Positions 1-12,722 of a DNA stretch of 64,000 bases are shown piece by piece. Source of the DNA: Manis javanica (taxonomy: Eukaryota; Chordata; Mammalia; Pholidota; Manidae); NCBI RefSeq assembly GCF_040802235.1, contig NC_133163.1:69057501-69121500 (forward strand), read 5' to 3'. Under the pieces are notes generated by a model. It was not told the DNA's origin. It worked only from the letters and a program-made list of their open reading frames with translations, and ran no database searches. Every line of letters starts with the position of its first letter. The first letter of the stretch is position 1. The position numbers and the translations under genes were made by a program.

Positions 1-394
1 AAACTCTTTGTATTTTTTAATTAAAGCTTGTGATACTGCACTCACCTGGAAAATAGTGTCTCCTTCCATAGGTGTTCTGGACAGAGTGAAGATGCAGTCC
101 ATACCTTTCTAGTCAGTGTTAATCAGTTAGTCAAGAATATATTTGGGGAATTTTTTCTTTAACTTGAAAAATTGAATAACACAGTCAATTAACTGCATAT
201 TTATACCCAAGATTTTTTAATGTGGGGAAAGAAGGGTAAAAGGTGTTGGTGTACTTTTGACAGTATTCTCAGTGGTAAAAGGGTAAAGCATGAAGTCAGA
301 GCACCATATTTAGAGGAGTATGTAGAAAATGGGCATTGAGTGGAAAGGGAGAGGGAAAACAAATTCAGTTGTTCTAATATAAATAGTAAGAAGT

Positions 395-510
395 TCATGT
401 GTAGCCAACTGAGTATTTATTTATTCTACATATATTTATATTAAATGTCTATATAGGAGATGAGAAGCACTATGCCAGATGCTTTGGAGGGACATAAGCT
501 TAGTTAAGAA
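395..510 (-). repeat. L2 3' end, antisense
   Basis: GAGTATTTATTTATTCTACAT and GCACTATGCCAGATGCTTTGG resemble the antisense L2 tail. Confidence 0.5.
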
Positions 511-3500
511 AATTCTTTTTCTAAACTCTGAATCACTGGTCCAGGGGCTGAGCTCTGAATACAAATAGCTAAAATGTCAGTAGAATTCAGAAGTGAATCT
601 GATGAGCCTCTCTACACATAAACCTTGAAATTGGCCCATTTTGTGTAGGTCACAAACAAGAGCAAAGAAACTTTGAGAGGTCAAAGGGAGGGTGTATCCC
701 GTCCAGCTCAGGAAGAATTCAAGGTGGGAGCTTACCCTTGAGCTCACCCACAAAGAGCCAGGAGAACTAAAGTGTAGAAGACACAGGAGCACATGGGAAG
801 TAAAGAACAAGACTTGTTAAGGAAAGACAAAATCGTTAAATTTAATTAAGAATACCTAAATACATGAAGGCATTAGTTACTATGAAATGTGAATAGCATT
901 CAAGCTATAGGCAGCTAATGGAAGGCCTTAAATGCTTTAATAAAGATTTTTAAGCAGATATGTAATACATTTAGCAAGTAGCTGGAGATACTCATCCACC
1001 ATGTATACCTGGAGGTACTGATTTTCAGATTACACACACAGAAATGATAGACATACATAGAAATAATATATAGAGAACATACACAGAAAAGGAAGAAAGT
1101 GAAAGAGAAGAGATGGGCTGAGAACAGATTGATGGTAAATACCTACCTTAAAGGACATTAACAGAAAAGGATACAAAAAAGAAGACATAAAAATAATTTT
1201 CAGAGGGGTTGAAGGAGATGGTATCAGACAGCCAAGGAAAAACACAGCATGGAGAAAGACATGTTGGCAAAGGGTTAAATACTCCAGAGAGCTCATTAAT
1301 CACTTTCAGGAAAGCTGAGTCTAAAGAATGGTGCGAAAAGAAAGATAATTTTGTGTAGAAAAGAGAAAGCTACAAATGAAAAGTAGTCTCATTACCATTT
1401 TCATAGTGAGAAAAGAAGGAAAATAGAAGAAATGGTATTTTTAAGATTGATCATTCCTTAGTCTCTTTGTAGACACAGGAGATGATCAGATGGAGAGAGA
1501 TTGGTGATATAATCAAAGGTAATCATTCACAGGAAGATAAGGGAGATACAGCAAGAGCACAGATGTTCAAGCTCATAAAAGAGAAGGAAGGCCATTTCTT
1601 TTGAGAAAGAATGTGAAGTAGGAATCATAGTTAAGTACATACATATATCTTAATAAATATAGCATAGAAGGCAGTATATGCTTTGATTTTAAAAATAGGT
1701 GATGAGATGCTTTGTTATCTGTATAATGAGAATAAATATTAAATTTGGGATTTTTAAGGCAATGCAAATTTCTGAACTCACTGTGGTGGAAAATTTAGTG
1801 GGGAATTAGAAGCTCTGAATAATAAAAATATAATTGTTCTGATGTAGATCAAGATGAAATTAGCTAATAAGCATTTATAGTGGACTTTATATAAATAGTT
1901 AATAATATTCTTAAATACAACTATCCAGCTTGAGCACAGAGTATAACACAGGGAAGGTGGAGATTATTTGAGATAAAGTTGGTAATAATACTAGGTATGG
2001 AGATACAAAGTAGATCAAACAGATAATAGATTCAATAAGGTTAAGAGTTTTGTTGAATAGCTGATTATGATAAAGATTCCAGTTAAGCAAAAATAGAGCA
2101 ATAGATTATAAAATGGAGAGGCTAAAGATCATAGTGAGGAATAAGGTAGGTTCCTCAAAAGGGAAAGAAATGAAGAAGTTGGGGTAACAAGTATTAAAAT
2201 AGAAAATATGAATCCATATCTCCTGTGTACCGCTTATTTAAAAATAAGTGAAGGGTCAAATTAGTGTGATAAAAAATTAATCACATTAAATTGAAAAATT
2301 AAAAAACCACTTAATGACATACAATGTCCCTGATGATGGAACTGACTGGGGTGTAGTCATTTAAAGGATGTATAAAATCAGGGCTGACTCATCTCCTTTC
2401 AGGTACAAAGTATCCTTAGAAAATGGTTAAGTTACCATGTATGTATCAGTTCATTGTTTGGATGAATGATTATGTGAAAGTTTGACTGCAAGTAGATATC
2501 CTCAGGTATCACAACAGAGACCATGTAAAAATAAAGAGATTATTCAATTTAGAATTTATTCCTAAACCAAAGCCCATTTAAGGGAGTATAAAATTGCCTT
2601 CAGTGCTTCCTTCCTTTATCAAAAAAATAGCCTGGTAACTGAATCTCAGGTTAGGTCCTTGTATTCCTGGGGGAGGAAAGAGAAGCAAAATTGTCCTGCA
2701 AGAAAAATAGAAAAAGTTGTTGTTCTGTGCTTGAAATAATAGATACAGCCTTGTAATTTTGTAATAGTGCATTGCATGGAAACATTTTGTTTTATAATGT
2801 TTTTATTTCAACTATATGGGAAAACAGTGGCATTTTGGAAAGGGTGTCAAAGCAATGAAAGCTTCTTCTGGAAATTGCCTGACAAAGTGAAACATTTTAA
2901 TGATGTCAACTTCTTCCTAAGCAGAACCCAGTCATTGTTAAAACAGAGACAATTTATCCTTTAATTTGGTAATAGTCTGGTCCATTTAAAACTATATTCT
3001 TTCATAATTCTAATAATAAAAGGTAGTTTGCTAAATTAATATTACTTACAAGAATATCTTTTTTTCTATTGCATTTTTATAGCAAAGAACATTTAACACA
3101 GTTATCTTTGGTGAATTATACAAAATTAGTATTTTACCATTCCAGAAGTCAGACACATTTTGGTCTCCATTCAAGATACTTGAGAGCAGCATGAAATTAA
3201 ATTCTTAGTAATATAAGACTACTTCAAAATGGTGGGGAATCCAGAAAAAAAAGATAGGCTTGAACAAATTGCATGAAATAACAGCTTAGAACAAATTACA
3301 TAAAATAATTTAATAAACAACCAGCATGATATTTTGGTGATGTAATCTTAGAAAAAGTAATTTTGGTAGGGAAAAGATGCACACTGCAAAGCTTAGGTCT
3401 AGTAAACTTACTAAGAATTTAGATTCAAAATTTCACTTTTGAAAATTAGATTCTATCTCTAACATCGAGCAGATGAATACGTAGATACACAAACAAAACA

Positions 3501-3799
3501 TTAAGCAGAAGAACATAAAAGTTAATAAGAATTAGCTCTCAAAATCAAGAATCTAGATTCATTTATTAACATAATAGGTATTTGTTTAGAATCTGATATA
3601 CATTAGACACCATGATGGCCTGGAAGCTACAGTGTTCAGTGATCCAGGAATTCTACCTTTCACTTGTTCATAGTTTAGTAAGGGAGAAAGACAAAGAAAA
3701 AAATAAGTATAATTCAAATATCTGTTTAGATTCCTGTTTATTTTTGTTTATTATAGTTGTATTGTATATGAAAAATATACTGTGAAAGTTAAGTACTAG
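511..3799. other. AT-rich intergenic DNA
   Basis: Purine-rich between about 1030 and 2200; no gene or confidently named repeat was seen. Confidence 0.4.
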
Positions 3800-4045
3800 A
3801 TATACATGAAACAACACAGTGTAGAAATTACATCCATAGGCTTTAACCACTAACAGTCTGGGCTCGACTCCCAGTTCCATTCATTGGTAACCAGTTGTGA
3901 GTTACTTTATGTTTTGTATCCTTAAAATAGCATAACAGTATCTACCTCACAGAGTTGTAAAGAGGACTAAATGAGATAATGCATTCAACATGTACTTTGG
4001 GCATTTAATAATCATTTGATAAATGTTGGTTAAATAAAGGCCATT
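3800..4045 (+). repeat. MIR SINE
   Basis: Core blocks GGCTCGACTCCCAG, GTTACTTTATG, CTACCTCACAGAGTTGTAAAGAGGACTAAATGAGATAAT and the AATAAATGTTGGTT-type end occur in MIR order. Confidence 0.85.
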
Positions 4046-4329
4046 ATTTAAAGTAGAGATAGGAGTAGAGATGGAATTCTTACAGTATAAATGTTGAAGA
4101 GGAGTTTGCCAAGCAAATTATGGAGGTGTTACTATGCAAGAAAGAGATGTTAAAAAAATATGACAAATATGGTGACATTTTTCATAGAACCTTTCTATCA
4201 AGCTTTAAAAACCTCCCACTCCTTTCTCAATAGTTTCTTTTAAAGATACCTCAATTATTCCCTTGGTCATAAATGCCATTTAACTGTTGATTATTTTTCA
4301 AATTTATATATCAAACACAAATCTCTCTT

Positions 4330-5035
4330 TTGAACTCTAGAGTCAAGTATGTAACTTTTCACCACCCAGATCATTAACTGGCATCATTATCTACCCAGTA
4401 ACTCAAGCCAGAGACCTGGCAATCACCCTTGTTTCCTTTCTCCACTCTCCATGGCCATACATCAGATATACATGGCAAGTCGTCTTGATACCTGATTGTA
4501 TCTCTAAAATATATCTCCACTGCAACCATCCTCTCTACTGGCCTACTTCAATAATATCACTGTTTTCACTTATTTCCTACCAAGCTTTCCACACAGAGGC
4601 CAGTCCTTATCTTTTATAAACATATATTAGATTTTATAATACCCCTGCTTAAAACCTCCTAATGGTCTCATTGTAGCAAAGGAAAAATCACCAATTACCA
4701 GGCTAAGGTTCAACAAGATGTGTCCCTTCCTAATTTTCAAACTTACTTCTCTTCCTTACAATGTCCAGGCACATTGGCCATCTAAGTTTTGTGCAACAGG
4801 CAAGAACTTTCCTCTCCCAGAGATCCTGTGCTTCAAATTCTTTGCATATAATATTCTAAGCATTTTGTTTATGTAATCTTCACCAGAGTGCTCCTTCTTA
4901 TTCTAACAGTGTCTATTTAAAATATACCTACTCAGAGTAAACTCAGATACCTTCCTTAGCCATCTTATTTTAAATATATCTACTGCTTCCTACTTATTCT
5001 CTCATAACACTCTGTTCTTTTGGTTCACAGTAAGT
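4330..5035 (+). repeat. L2 LINE fragment
   Basis: A diverged pyrimidine-rich L2 3' region: TATCTCCACTGCAACCATCC, CCCCTGCTTAAAACCTCCTAATGG, AACTTTCCTCTCCCAGAGATC, TCAGATACCTTCCTTAGCC. Confidence 0.7.
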
Positions 5036-5189
5036 CCTTAAACTTAATACAATATCTGCTTTTTAAAAAAAAATCACTGAGAGTCTGTGCCAATTAATAA
5101 CATTAGTAACATATTCATACATTGAACAAATATTTATTTAATGTTTACCCTGTGCTCAGCACAAAGTTACATGATATAATTTATGTTTC

Positions 5190-6290
5190 AGAGGGATTAT
5201 TTAAGCAGATATATAGAGATGAATTACAAAAGAGCAAGAGTGGAAGCAGGAGGACTTGCTAGTGCCTAACAGACAGGAAGGTTGCTTTGAGCTGATTGCT
5301 GTGGAGATTCATAGAAACAGATGGGTTTAAGCTATGTACTAGTGTAGAACAAACAGGACTTGCTGAAGGAATGAATGTGGAAGAGAAAGTAAAGAACAAA
5401 GAATTATTCCAAGATTTTCTACTTGAACAATCTAATTGATGGTAATGTCAAAACAAGGAGTGAAATTGGTTTGAAAGAAAGTATCAAGATTTCTACTTTG
5501 TACATGTATAAAAGTTTGATGTGCCTTTTGATAGTGGAAATATCAAATTGGCAGTTAAAATATTTGTTGGAAACCTATGTTCAATGTTCAGAATAATTAT
5601 AAATTTGGTTGTTATCAGCAAGGAGATAGTATAAAGCCATGGCATTAGAGAAAATATTCTATGGAGAAAGTATGATAATAAAGCATCACCAACACTTATG
5701 ATACATTTAAATTAAAAAGTACCAGACACTGTCCTAAGCATTTTATTTACATTTTCTCCTTTAATACAATAACCCTATGAAGTAGGTACTATTATTACCC
5801 CCATTTTACAGATGGTAAAACTGAAATACAAAATAAAGATAAGATACTTGGCCAAGGAACTCATAAATCTGGGATTTGAACACAGGATGTCTGTCTCATG
5901 AATACATTCGGAATCCAAAGATGAAGCTATCAGATGGTTGAAAAGTAGGTCACCAAAAATTGAAAAAGGGGTGGAGGATCTAGTAAATAAAAGTGAGAAG
6001 AAGTGGACAGAAGAAAAACCAGGATATAGTGTCATCACTGTGGGGATGAATTTTTTCAAAAGAGAGAGGAATCAATCACATTGAATTCTGCCGAGAGATA
6101 AGATACAATATAGACTGGGAAGTGTCCCCCGAATTTGGCAAGAAGGATATGTTGGACTGCAGTGTCAGTGAAGTAGTGGGAATGGAGATTGCGGAGGCAG
6201 TAAATATTTGAAGACAAGGCAGTTGCATAGACGGTTCCTTTGTGATCTTAAATCATAATTTAGAAAGAATTAAAAATGTAAGAATGTACT
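5190..6290 (-). repeat. Ancient mammalian repeat, family not assigned
   Basis: Blocks GCAAGAGTGGAAGCAGGAGGA, TGATGTGCCTTTTGATAG, TATCAGCAAGGAGATAG, AAGCCATGG and, after the nested MIR, ATTGAATTCTGCCGAGAGATAAGAT belong to a repeat also seen at 53320-53830. The family name is not recalled with certainty. Orientation is given by analogy only. Confidence 0.45.
5690..5895 (-). repeat. MIR SINE
   Basis: Antisense MIR blocks are seen in order: CCAGACACTGTCCTAAGCA, CCCTATGAAGTAGGTACTATTATTA, CCCCATTTTACAGATGG, GGGATTTGAACACAGG. It interrupts an older repeat spanning 5190-6290. Confidence 0.88.
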
Positions 6291-9200
6291 TTGGTAATAT
6301 GGGAGCCCACAGAGAAAACATGAGAAACGGTGTTAGAGAAATATTAAGTACCACATCACAAAGGTCCGTGTATTCCTGAATCTCTCCATGAAAATAATTG
6401 CAGTAATTGTTATTTTGCAAGCAAATGTCTCAATTTCTTATTTCAGATTGGCATATGCTACAAGGAAATCAGACTATCATTTGTAAAGTATTTAATGGGA
6501 ACAAGTAATGATAATATTAAGAAATTTTAATCCCTCGTTTTCACATGTCGAAATTTTAGTAAGAACAGAGAATTGGTAAAACTTCATGTATAGATATTTT
6601 TTAATTCAAGTTAGATTTACATATAGTGGAATGCACAATGTTAAGAGTACTATCTGTAGCTTTTATTATTTATCTTATTGTGTCAGAAATGTTAAGTAAT
6701 TTAGACTGTGCTCAATCTAATTTCTATTCAGAATTATTTCTCAACTATGAATCTCTCAGACCTCTCCATAAAAAGAAAAGAAAAAAACATCAAATTTGAG
6801 AATAGAGTGATTAGCACTTTAAAATCTCTAAGTGCTACACAAATGTAAGGTACTAATATAAAATATACTAGAATCACTTTTTAAATAAACCCTACTACTA
6901 TGAAATTATGCAGACTGTTAATAAACTGGATACATGTATATACAATTTTTATGAAAACATCTAAAAATGTTAGTATCTCAGTAAAAAAAATATCAACAAA
7001 TACTAAGGAAGAAAGAAAACAGTTATTCATTGTACATTCTACAGAAAATTTTGGGCTTCTTACTATTGAACCATTTTTAAAGGTCTTCTTGCTAAGCTGT
7101 TACCCTGCCTGCTCTTAGTCCTCTCCTGGAACTACAGTGGTGGACATGTTTCCTGTGGGGCAATGATTAATCATCATAGATACAAGTTAAGATCAAGCCA
7201 TGGGAAACTTGTCTTCTCCCATCTAATTTGATTAATGAGTTTTATGACTGAGATGCATTGTGAAGAAAAAGTTAAAAATACCTGTGCAAAAATACAATTT
7301 TGGTACATCTCATGTGAATTTTTAGGAAGATAGAAACAATCTTGAACATGAAAAGTCCATGATTACAAAATGATGAGATCATCTATCCAAGGCTGTATAT
7401 GATCAGAAGAGGTTCTCTATAATCTGAAAATAAATAAATAATAAATCCTCTACTATTTTTTTCATGCTGAAAGCTACTAACACACTCGAGTAACCAGTGA
7501 GAGAATGATGCTTCTTTAGATTGGTTTCTTTACAAGGGCAATTACATCAATCTTTCAGCAGTAATAAGGGTCATTCAAATGTTGACATTGTCAGTCATAA
7601 GACAATGCAGCTCCTTACTTAAGTAACAGTAGAATTCTTATGACATTTAATTAAAGAATGGCCCATGGCAGTTTTTTGGACCTCAATGATTAAGTGAAGA
7701 ACATAATAATCTCTTAAAACAGTCATTTGAAAGTAAAGAGAAGCTTCAGTGGTTTTTTTAAAATGTCAATACAGAGCTACAAGTAATGAACAAATAAGGT
7801 TAGTTATTTTTGTCATGTTACAGACAAAATCTTTATTAGCATTAGGACTTACATTACCCACCTTAAAAAATATGACAATTAACCTTCATTTCTAGATATC
7901 AGATGCTTTCCTAACCTAAACTTGCATATTTTACCTAATATATTCTTTATAATTTGAATATTAAAGCTCTTTTGACTTTTACTCCTAGAATAAATTTTCA
8001 TCTTCAAACTTCCTTGCTCTTAAATTTGTCTCATTTACATTTGTGTGTTTCAGAATTCAACATTTTAGTCTCATTATTCACAAACACATTTTATGATCTC
8101 ATGTAGAAACACAATGGAGAACACAAAATATTACTGCTCCCTGGTATGTTCTCTCTTAGGCACTGGACTATAATATAATCCTATCAAGAAATAATGACCA
8201 CTGTAGCAGTTTCCTAGGACTGCCATAAGAAATTACCACAACTTAAATGGCTCAAAGCAATAAATATTTATTCTCACAATTCTAGAAGCTAGAAGTCTAA
8301 AATCAAGATGCTGAGGAAGATCCTGCCTTGCCCCTTCTTGGCTTCTGATGGTTGCCATCCTTGGCATTCCATGGCTTGTGGCGTTATCACTCCTATTTCT
8401 GCCTCTATAGTCACATGGCATTCTCCCTGTATCTGTGTCCAAATTTGCCTCTTCTTATAAGGACTCCAGTCATTGGATTAAGGCCCACTCCAATCCATTA
8501 TAACCTTATCCCAACTTAATTATATCTGCAATTACTCTATTTTCAAATAAAGTCATATTCCCAAGTACTAGGGTTCAGAAATTGAACATATCTTTTAGGG
8601 GAACACAACTCAATCCACAATAATCACCCTCAGTAAGTAGTCTTAGAATCTAATTATTTTCTACGACTGAAAATCATTATTTTAAATGTTAACGATTTCA
8701 TTTTCATACTTTTACTAATAAAACACTAATTTTTCTTTTAAAATAATAACTTGGCCAATGTTTATGAAAGACAGTGGCTCCATGATGAAATGATTTTTTA
8801 GTCATGCTTTATAACATCAATGAGCATAAATCTCTGATATTTTTTTAGTGATTTGATAACATATCATTAAAAGCCAAATTATACTAGGTATACTTTTTAA
8901 AAGTAAGGAAAGGAATTAAGTCATAGGGAAAATAAGTGTAAAAACTTAAGTATACAGAATTTATAAAATTAGTGTGTTTAAAATTGCTTTGAACCTGTCT
9001 TCTGATGGGTTATAAATTTTGCTCTAGCTTTCTGGCAGCTAATGGAAACAAAGAAAAACTATACGGTGGGTACTTTTTAAAAAACAGTTACTCAGAAAAT
9101 GTATATTTCTGATAATAAGATTTGAGAAATAGTTCCTCCTGTTGATCATAAACTTGAAAGAGTCTGACTGAATGAACAACAGCTATAATTCTTCTACCGA

Positions 9201-9470
9201 TATTACAATTATGACATTAAGGTGATACCTTTTACAGGATTCTTTTTTTAAAAAATAATTGCCTTCAATTCATGTCACAGTAGCCAAAAGACTGCAACTC
9301 ACATAGAAATCTTTCTAAAGGACTGGCATAATCCAAAGATAAAATTTAGAGTGTCTATAAAAGATGGAATGGGTTAAATATTTAACAGTTTCCAAAAATA
9401 TTTTCTCACAAAAGCAAGCTTTAGATAATTTTGAAATGCAAAAAATTCAATTCTATCTCACAGATTAAAG
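6291..9470. other. AT-rich intergenic DNA
   Basis: Only the family A repeat at 8195-8625 is recognised here; nothing else is supported. Confidence 0.4.
8195..8625 (+). repeat. Medium-reiterated mammalian repeat (family A)
   Basis: TTTCCTAGGACTGCCATAAG, TTATTCTCACAATTCTAGAAG, CTTATAAGGACTCCAGTCAT and CACAACTCAATCCACAATAA are the standard order of a common mammalian repeat. A second copy is at 57745-58103. The frame 8233-8442 is incidental. Confidence 0.7.
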
Positions 9471-10204
9471 GATGCAGGGAAATGAGAACCCTCCTACACT
9501 GTTGGTGGAAATGTAAATTGGTGCAGTCACTGTAGAAAGCAGTATGGAGGTTCCTCAAAAAACTAAAAATAGAAATACCATGCAATCCAGTAATTCCACT
9601 TCTAGGAATTTACCCAAAGAAAATAAAATCCCTGATTTGAAAAGATACGTGCACTCCTATGTTTATCACCACACGATTTATAATAGCCAAGACATGGAAG
9701 CAACCTAAGTGTCCATCAGTAGATGGATGGATAAAGAAGAAGTGGTACATATACACTCCGGAATATTATTCAGCCATAAAAAGAAATCCTGCCATTTGCA
9801 ACAACATGGATGGATCTAGAAGGTATTATGCTCAGTGAAATGAGCCAGGTGGAGAAAGACAAATACTACTATATCATTTCACTTATTTGTGGAATATAAA
9901 AACAAAGTAAAACAGAAGGAACAAAGCAGCAGTAGACTCATAGACACTGAGAAGTGACTGGTGGTTACCAAGGGGGAGAAGCTGGGGTAAAGGGGTGCAA
10001 TAATTCACAATCACAGTGTTAAGTGACAGGCTAGTAGTCAATAACATGGAGAATGTGGTCAATGATTCTGTAACATTTTTCTACATTGATAGATAGTAAC
10101 CACACTAGCGGGGGGAGGATTTCATAATATGGGTAACTGTTGAACCACTGTGTTGTACATTTGAAACAAATATAAAAATATATATCAATGATAAAAAAAA
10201 TTAA
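9471..10204 (+). mobile_element. Older L1, 5'-truncated, ORF2 C-terminus to tail
   Basis: It begins within the ORF2 zinc-knuckle region (GGAACCCTCCT-like block), continues through TGGATGGATAAAGAAG-type sequence and a 3'UTR, and ends at an A tract near 10195. ORF2 is interrupted. It lacks the 81-bp duplication of the young L1. Confidence 0.9.
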
Positions 10205-10254
10205 AGGCAGTCTGTATGGTTTAACAGGATATCAATTTTTTATCAAAACTGAAG

Positions 10255-10845
10255 AGACATAATCAAATAATAAAGATATAAAATTGAATAGTAGGCCATC
10301 ATACAAATGGACAAGAAAAAAATAACAGAAAAATATATAAATGACATGAACAGGAAATTTACAAGAGTAAACACAAATGTCAAATGAATATATGAAAGAT
10401 CAAATTAATGGTAAAAAGAGAAATGTAAGTTAAAACCATAAGAGAATGTATTTTCTATCATCAGATTGGCAAGAATTTAAAAGTTGATGATATTCGGCAT
10501 ATCTAATACGTGATGAAAATAATACCATGTTGCACCCAATGTGAAAGTATAAATTAGAAGGTCACTCTGGCAAAATCTAATCAACTAGTAAACTTTTTTT
10601 AGACCCTGAATAAAAAGTCACACATGTACACAAGAGGACGTGCCTGAGGATGGCCATTGTAACATTGTTTGTAGTATAAAGCTGCAAACAATCTAAAAAT
10701 GGCAAACAAATTATCGCCCATCACACTATGAAATACTGTACAGAAATCAAAATGAATGAAGTAGAATTATGTACACTAATAAAAGATTTCCAAAATATGT
10801 TTCTGAGTAAAAATAGCAGGTTGGTGGCACCCTATTCTTTATTAC
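10255..10845 (+). mobile_element. Ancient L1 (L1M-type) ORF2 3' fragment
   Basis: A strongly diverged L1 ORF2 end is recognisable from the order of blocks: ATTTACAAGAG, ATCAGATTGGCAAGA, GTGAAAGTATAAATT, TGCCTGAGGATGGCCATTGTAACATTG, and the GAAATACTGTACAGAAATCA end region. It is the same orientation as the younger copy just upstream. Confidence 0.65.
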
Positions 10846-12504
10846 TTTTTTTTTTCTGGAAATAAATACAGAGCAAGATCAGTTCATAAGTCAGAGCTCT
10901 GCAAATTTGTGCTAATTAAGATCTTATGGACATTGTATGGGAGAATTATCATTCCTTCCTAGTAGAGAGTCATTTATCCAACTTATCCAAAAATGATATT
11001 AAGTTGTATGACATGAATTTTAAAAAAAGGATCTCAGAACACAAAACTGACTTGCTTCACTAGGACATCTGCCATTAAACTTTTTGCCAACACTTCCATG
11101 GTAATCAAATGTTTCATATAAGCATTAATAGCTAAGGACTTATGTCACATTCTTGCAGATTATTCCAAAAGCACTCCCAGTTCAGGGGCTCAAAAGAAAA
11201 AGTGTGAGCAAACTTGTAAGGTTCCGGTAGATTTGTCCACAAGATGATAGAATGTGGAAGTATCAGTAATGGGATAACTGTGCCAAAATCCTGCCTATGG
11301 CTGGTTATAAGATATTAATACTGGGGGAACCCAGGCTGTGACAGACTTTTAAGATGAAAAAATCTAAAAAGCTACAGTAAGGAGAATGTAATCTTTCTTT
11401 ACCGAGTGAATTTGCTAAAGAGAGAGGAAGACAGCCAGCAAAAAATCACATTATTCCTCAGTGGATCCATACCAATGAGAGAAAAAAGGATGAGGACCAT
11501 AAAATCAAGGATGTCATTAACACCTTTGATATTTCCTTGAAGAACTTTGGGCTGTAGTAATGAAATTTACATGGCCTCCATCTGATAAGAAGTAAGGAAA
11601 ATGCTCTCTTGTCATTTTTATACATGGAGGATTTGGGGGAGAGCTATTATAATGAATAGATGTGATATCATAAACACAAAGCACAGCTCAAACTAAAACT
11701 ACATATATAAACACATACTTTCCAATCAAGAGTTAAAGGCATAACAAAGTAAAATAAACTCTATGAGTAAAAGACAAATTTTTAAACATAAAATAGTGTA
11801 GTTATTTAATAAGCTATATTTCACAAAATTCACAAAATTAGAAGCCTTCAAAATTTACCTGTAAGATTTTCAGAGAACCAATATTTGTTTCCATACTTAT
11901 CACAGGAGACCTTCCAATTGAGGTCTCGTCAAGTAGAAATAACTCAAATGTAAATACCTGTGGTCTAAAAGCATTCCTCTGGCATATGTTTGTGAAAAAA
12001 TCTTACAGGTAAGTAATGGATGCACCTTTTGAGAAGGTAGAGAATTTCACTAAGTGCAAGCCTCTTAATCAATTAATTCATGCTGTATAGCGTCTTCTGC
12101 TGACCAATGGATCCAAAGATGTCCAGATGCTCTAATATCAAATCTTAGAAAGCACCCAACAAGGGGTACATTCCAAAGTACAAATTGGAAGCTTTGCCTT
12201 ATTGTCATTCAGAATACTCCTTAGTAGGTTTTATTATGTCTACATTTTCTTTGAACATGTTGAATGAAGTATGTTATCAAAGAAGAAAAATAATTGCTTC
12301 AATAAAATAAAATTTGGGGATATGGTTTTCTCTCTAATTGTGTGTAATTCCCCTTAACGAGTGGAGTTAATGTAAGTGATTTTCTCAGAAATTGTCCAAA
12401 TCAAGAAGGAAACTGAGGACCTTTTAAAGAACTAAAATAATTCTATATTGATACAACAAACAGAATAATAATATAGATGATGGAGGTGTGATAATAATAT
12501 GATA
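10846..12504. other. AT-rich intergenic DNA
   Basis: Contains the inverted repeat at 11855-12012; nothing else recognised. Confidence 0.4.
11855..12012. repeat. 16-bp perfect inverted repeat, possible MITE
   Basis: TTACCTGTAAGATTTT (11855-11870) and its exact reverse complement (11997-12012) enclose 126 bp that includes a smaller hairpin (GAGACCT 11906-11912 / AGGTCTC 11921-11927). No clear target-site duplication is visible. Confidence 0.6.
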
Positions 12505-12722
12505 CACAAAAGCTATAATTTATCAAAGGCTAAGTGCCTGACATGATGCAAAAACACTTTATATATATTTACTCTTCACAACAACCTTGAGAAATAGATG
12601 TTATCTTCTTCTTTTTGTACAGTAGGAAACAAGCTTAGCAAAGTTAAAGGTCTGGCGTAAGTCTACAAAGCTAAAATGTTGATACCAGGACTTAAGCCTA
12701 ACCACCTTGGCTGTAAAGCTTT
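12505..12722 (-). repeat. MIR SINE
   Basis: Antisense MIR: ACTCTTCACAACAACCTTGAGAAATAGATG, then GTAGGAAACAAGCTTAGCAAAGTTAAAG, and the acceptor-like TTAAGCCTAACCACC end. Confidence 0.8.
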
